Assembly: GCA_017652965.1 (NCBI GenBank)
Contig: JAGBZZ010000115.1
Coordinates: 1-8,731 of the forward strand
Direction of reading: 5' to 3'
DNA from: Clostridia bacterium
GTDB taxonomy: Bacteria > Bacillota_A > Clostridia > Oscillospirales > CAG-272
Length of the DNA stretch: 8,731 nt
Of the stretch, positions 7,239 through 8,731 are shown one piece after another (the first letter of the stretch is position 1; each line of letters opens with the position of its first letter). A program made the translations under genes and the position numbers. The notes below the pieces were generated by a model, which was not told the DNA's origin, did not search any database, and saw only the letters and a list, made by a program, of their open reading frames with translations.

Positions 7239-7246
7239 AAAGGAGA
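7239..7246 (+). promoter_or_regulatory. Shine-Dalgarno deciding the TIM-barrel gene start
   Basis: AAAGGAGA is close to the perfect anti-16S complement and lies eight bases before ATG 7255. It rules out the in-frame ATG at 7138, which lies inside the methyltransferase gene. The 56-base gap between the genes has no terminator and no convincing promoter. Confidence 0.85.
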
Positions 7247-7254
7247 TCCGCATT

Positions 7255-8139
7255 ATGAAGCTTTCCGTAACCTCGTATTCCTTTTTTCAGTACATCCGCG
7301 CGGGCAAAATGACCCTGCTTGACACGGTGGAAAAGGCGCGTGAGATGGGCTTTGACGGGATAGAGTTCACCACCCTGCCGACCGAGCTTTCGCACGATGA
7401 GCGCCTGGCACTGGCAAGGGATCTGCGCAAAAGGGCCGAGGAATGCGGCCTGCCGATCGTCAACTATGCCACGGGGGCTAAGCTGTGGCAACCGACCGAC
7501 GAGCTGCTTGCCGCCGAGATCGAAAAAACAAAACGCGAGGTGGATATTGCCGCCGCGCTTGGCTCCCCCCTTATGCGCCATGACCTTATCTTCTCCCTGG
7601 AAAGGGAGGGCACGGGGCGCGGCTTTTTCGCCATGCTGCCCACCATCGCACGGGCCACCCGTGAGATCACCGAATACGCCGAGACGCTCGGCATCCGCAC
7701 CTGCTCGGAAAATCACGGGCGGGTAGCGCAGGACAGCAACCGCATGGAGGCGGTGGTTTCGGCGGTCGACCACAAGAACTACGGGCTTCTTGTGGACTTT
7801 GGTAACTTCCTGTGTGCAGACGAGGATCCGGCCATCGCCGTCTCGCGCGTGGCCAACTACGCCATGCACGCGCATGCCAAGGATATGAAGATCCTGCCCT
7901 ATACCCCCACCGCCCCGGAGGGTGCCTTCTACACCCGCAGTGCGCAGTATCTGCGCGCGACCGCCATCGGCCACGGTGACGTCCCGGTGGAGCGTTGCCT
8001 TTCGATCCTCCGTTATGCCGGCTATCACGGCTTTGTCACGGTGGAGTATGAGGGCAAGGCCGATTGCCTGTACGGCATCGAGGAGGGGCGCCGCAACCTT
8101 CTTGCCTACCTCAAGGAGATCGGCGAATTCGAGGGCTGA
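7255..8139 (+). CDS. Sugar phosphate isomerase/epimerase-like TIM-barrel enzyme
   Basis: This belongs to the xylose-isomerase-like TIM-barrel superfamily (AP endonuclease 2 / sugar isomerase type), whose members use a divalent metal to isomerise or epimerise sugars, inositols or related compounds. The 294-residue product has barrel start MKLSVTSYSF and GFDGIEF (32-38). The metal-site pattern is CSENHG (150-155, Glu152 and His154), LLVDFGNF (178-185, Asp181), HAHAKDM (205-211), GHGDVP (239-244) and VEYEGK (263-268, Glu264 or Glu266). There is no signal peptide. Conserved metal ligands suggest an active enzyme, but the substrate cannot be read from the sequence, and no sugar transporter or kinase lies in the window to hint at it. 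It follows the methyltransferase by 56 bases and is the last gene before a terminator. An AP endonuclease IV is less likely, as its full histidine set is absent. Confidence 0.9.
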   Translation: MKLSVTSYSFFQYIRAGKMTLLDTVEKAREMGFDGIEFTTLPTELSHDERLALARDLRKRAEECGLPIVNYATGAKLWQPTDELLAAEIEKTKREVDIAAALGSPLMRHDLIFSLEREGTGRGFFAMLPTIARATREITEYAETLGIRTCSENHGRVAQDSNRMEAVVSAVDHKNYGLLVDFGNFLCADEDPAIAVSRVANYAMHAHAKDMKILPYTPTAPEGAFYTRSAQYLRATAIGHGDVPVERCLSILRYAGYHGFVTVEYEGKADCLYGIEEGRRNLLAYLKEIGEFEG

Positions 8140-8158
8140 AGCCAAAAGCATATCATAG

Positions 8159-8188
8159 GGAAAGCCTCCCCACCCGGGGAGGCTTTCT
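8159..8188 (+). terminator. Intrinsic terminator of the plus-strand operon
   Basis: A perfect 12-bp stem (8160-8171 with 8176-8187), extendable by one G-U pair, encloses a 4-base loop (ACCC). It lies 20 bases past the last stop codon. The following U tract is poor (CTGTTTCCTT), so it may be a moderate terminator or a 3'-end-protecting hairpin. Confidence 0.8.
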
Positions 8189-8233
8189 GTTTCCTTGCAT
8201 TCGGGAGAAAGAAATCCTGCTTTCACGGCTTGC

Positions 8234-8389
8234 TGTGACCGAGAGAGTTAAAAAGAAGGGGAACACTCCGCAACATCCCGTCCCGTGTCATTCTGAGCGA
8301 GCCCTGGGGCGAGTCGAACTTTTGCGGTGTGCCGCAAAAGCGCTGTGGGCTTTAGCCCCATGCGGAATCTGGGACGGACTACTTTGCTT
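8234..8389 (+). repeat. Right arm of the inverted repeat pair
   Basis: This is the reverse complement of 1-153. It has a less conserved leader (8234-8264, starting TGTGACCGAGAG), a strongly conserved block (8265-8284, ACTCCGCAACATCCCGTCCC) and the first half of the 203-bp element. In both copies the leader directly follows the terminator region of an operon and points the same way relative to that operon's transcription. Bases 8189-8233, between terminator and repeat, show nothing recognisable. Confidence 0.88.
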
Positions 8390-8487
8390 GCATCTTCGTC
8401 CCGCGAGATCCTCGGGGCGAACCCTTCGCCCCTCGCCCTCGTTTCACTCGGGTTTCGACTCGCCCAAGGGCTCGCTCAAGATGACAC
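8285..8487 (+). mobile_element. Complete MITE-like element with 34-bp terminal inverted repeats
   Basis: The outer 34 bases (8285-8318 and 8454-8487) are inverted repeats identical at 31 of 34 positions, starting GTGTCAT. Inside are perfect small hairpins: 8319-8327 with 8332-8340 (loop TGTG) and 8414-8421 with 8425-8432 (loop CCC). There is no transposase; open frames crossing it are repeat-derived. No clear target-site duplication is visible. At 203 bp with paired ends and no coding capacity it fits a miniature inverted-repeat element, or a REP/BIME-like hairpin repeat. A second, partial copy lies at 1-106. Confidence 0.7.
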
Positions 8488-8499
8488 GCGGGGTTGGCG

Positions 8500-8570
8500 C
8501 GGAGAGGGTATTCTTTGCTTTTTACCCTCTCCGTCGGCTACGCCGCCACCTCTCCCAAAGGGCGAGGCTT
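8500..8570. repeat. Second hairpin-rich intergenic repeat
   Basis: A perfect 11-bp inverted repeat (8500-8510 with 8523-8533, CGGAGAGGGTA and its complement) has a 12-base T-rich loop. It is followed by a short hairpin (8535-8538 with 8542-8545) and a near-perfect 8-bp one (8549-8556 with 8560-8567, one mismatch). CCCTCTCCGTC...CCACCTCTCCCAAAGG is, from memory, a common intergenic repeat type in gut clostridia. It begins 12 bases after the MITE-like element, and a matching partial copy occurs at 259-270. Confidence 0.6.
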
Positions 8571-8731
8571 CCGTAGCCGCAGCTTTCGCTACTCTACCTT
8601 TGCCATCGTGAGTAGCCGAGGTAGGGTTTACGTAGCCATCCCCGATCAAGGCTTGTGCCCCTGCCCAAGTCTGCTACGAAGGATCTCGCGGAGCAGAAAT
8701 TTCGCAAGTCAAGGCGGAAGGCATGCGAAGC
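8571..8731. other. Unassigned tail, probably more repeat sequence
   Basis: No gene is supported here. GTAGCC occurs three times (around 8573, 8612 and 8631), and a 7-bp hairpin is visible (8588-8594 with 8610-8616). The minus strand is open from the window edge for about 46 codons without a recognisable protein motif. This may be the edge of another dispersed repeat or of a gene outside the window. Confidence 0.3.

Noticed and set aside
7237..8226. Long open frame (329 codons) on the minus strand opposite the TIM-barrel gene
   Set aside because: It is antisense to a gene with clear family motifs, has no recognisable domain, and is rich in Gly, Arg, His and Val as expected from a GC-rich shadow frame.
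8064..8611. Plus-strand open frames (170 and 94 codons) over the right-hand repeats
   Set aside because: They begin inside the TIM-barrel gene or the MITE-like element and read through hairpin repeats; such frames arise often in GC-rich repeats.
8594..8731. Minus-strand frame open from the window edge for about 46 codons
   Set aside because: No motif, no visible start, and repeated GTAGCC hairpins in the same stretch; could be chance or the end of something outside the window.
1..8731. Search for tRNA genes, CRISPR arrays, toxin-antitoxin or phage genes
   Set aside because: No cloverleaf, regularly spaced repeats, integrase, transposase or defence-type protein could be recognised on either strand.

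Overview
The window looks like an ordinary chromosomal housekeeping stretch from a high-GC member of the Bacillota, most likely an uncultured gut-type clostridium (Oscillospirales or Christensenellales-like). The evidence is strong AGGAG-type ribosome binding sites, an RNase M5-type Toprim protein (a family largely confined to Bacillota), very GC-rich third codon positions, tightly overlapping genes, and short hairpin-rich intergenic repeats of a kind common in such genomes. No species can be named from the sequence alone.

Layout. Positions 1-153 hold one arm of a dispersed repeat, cut by the window edge. Positions 154-231 hold two tandem intrinsic terminators read on the minus strand, and 232-270 a remnant of the repeat. 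A two-gene minus-strand operon follows (1802 down to 310): a small two-helix membrane protein of unknown function, then a tRNA-dihydrouridine synthase whose start overlaps the previous stop codon. A divergent intergenic region (1803-1993) carries a clear extended -10 promoter for the plus strand. From 1994 to 8139 runs a six-gene plus-strand operon: U32-family RNA hydroxylase-like protein, Maf nucleotide pyrophosphatase, endonuclease III, RNase M5-like protein, RsmF/NSUN-type rRNA m5C methyltransferase, and a xylose-isomerase-like TIM-barrel enzyme. It ends in a hairpin at 8159-8188. The rest (8234-8731) has no convincing gene; it is repeat sequence (a complete 203-bp MITE-like element, then a second hairpin repeat) plus about 160 unexplained bases.

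Taken together, most gene products act on RNA or nucleotides: tRNA dihydrouridylation, probable rRNA or tRNA hydroxylation, clearance of aberrant nucleotides, DNA base excision repair, 5S rRNA maturation and rRNA cytosine methylation. The last enzyme, of sugar-isomerase type, is the odd one out.

I see no defence system, phage, transposase, CRISPR array or biosynthetic cluster. The most interesting structure is in the repeats: the same ~155-bp repeat lies directly downstream of the terminators of both divergent operons, so the two copies form an inverted pair enclosing about 8.1 kb.
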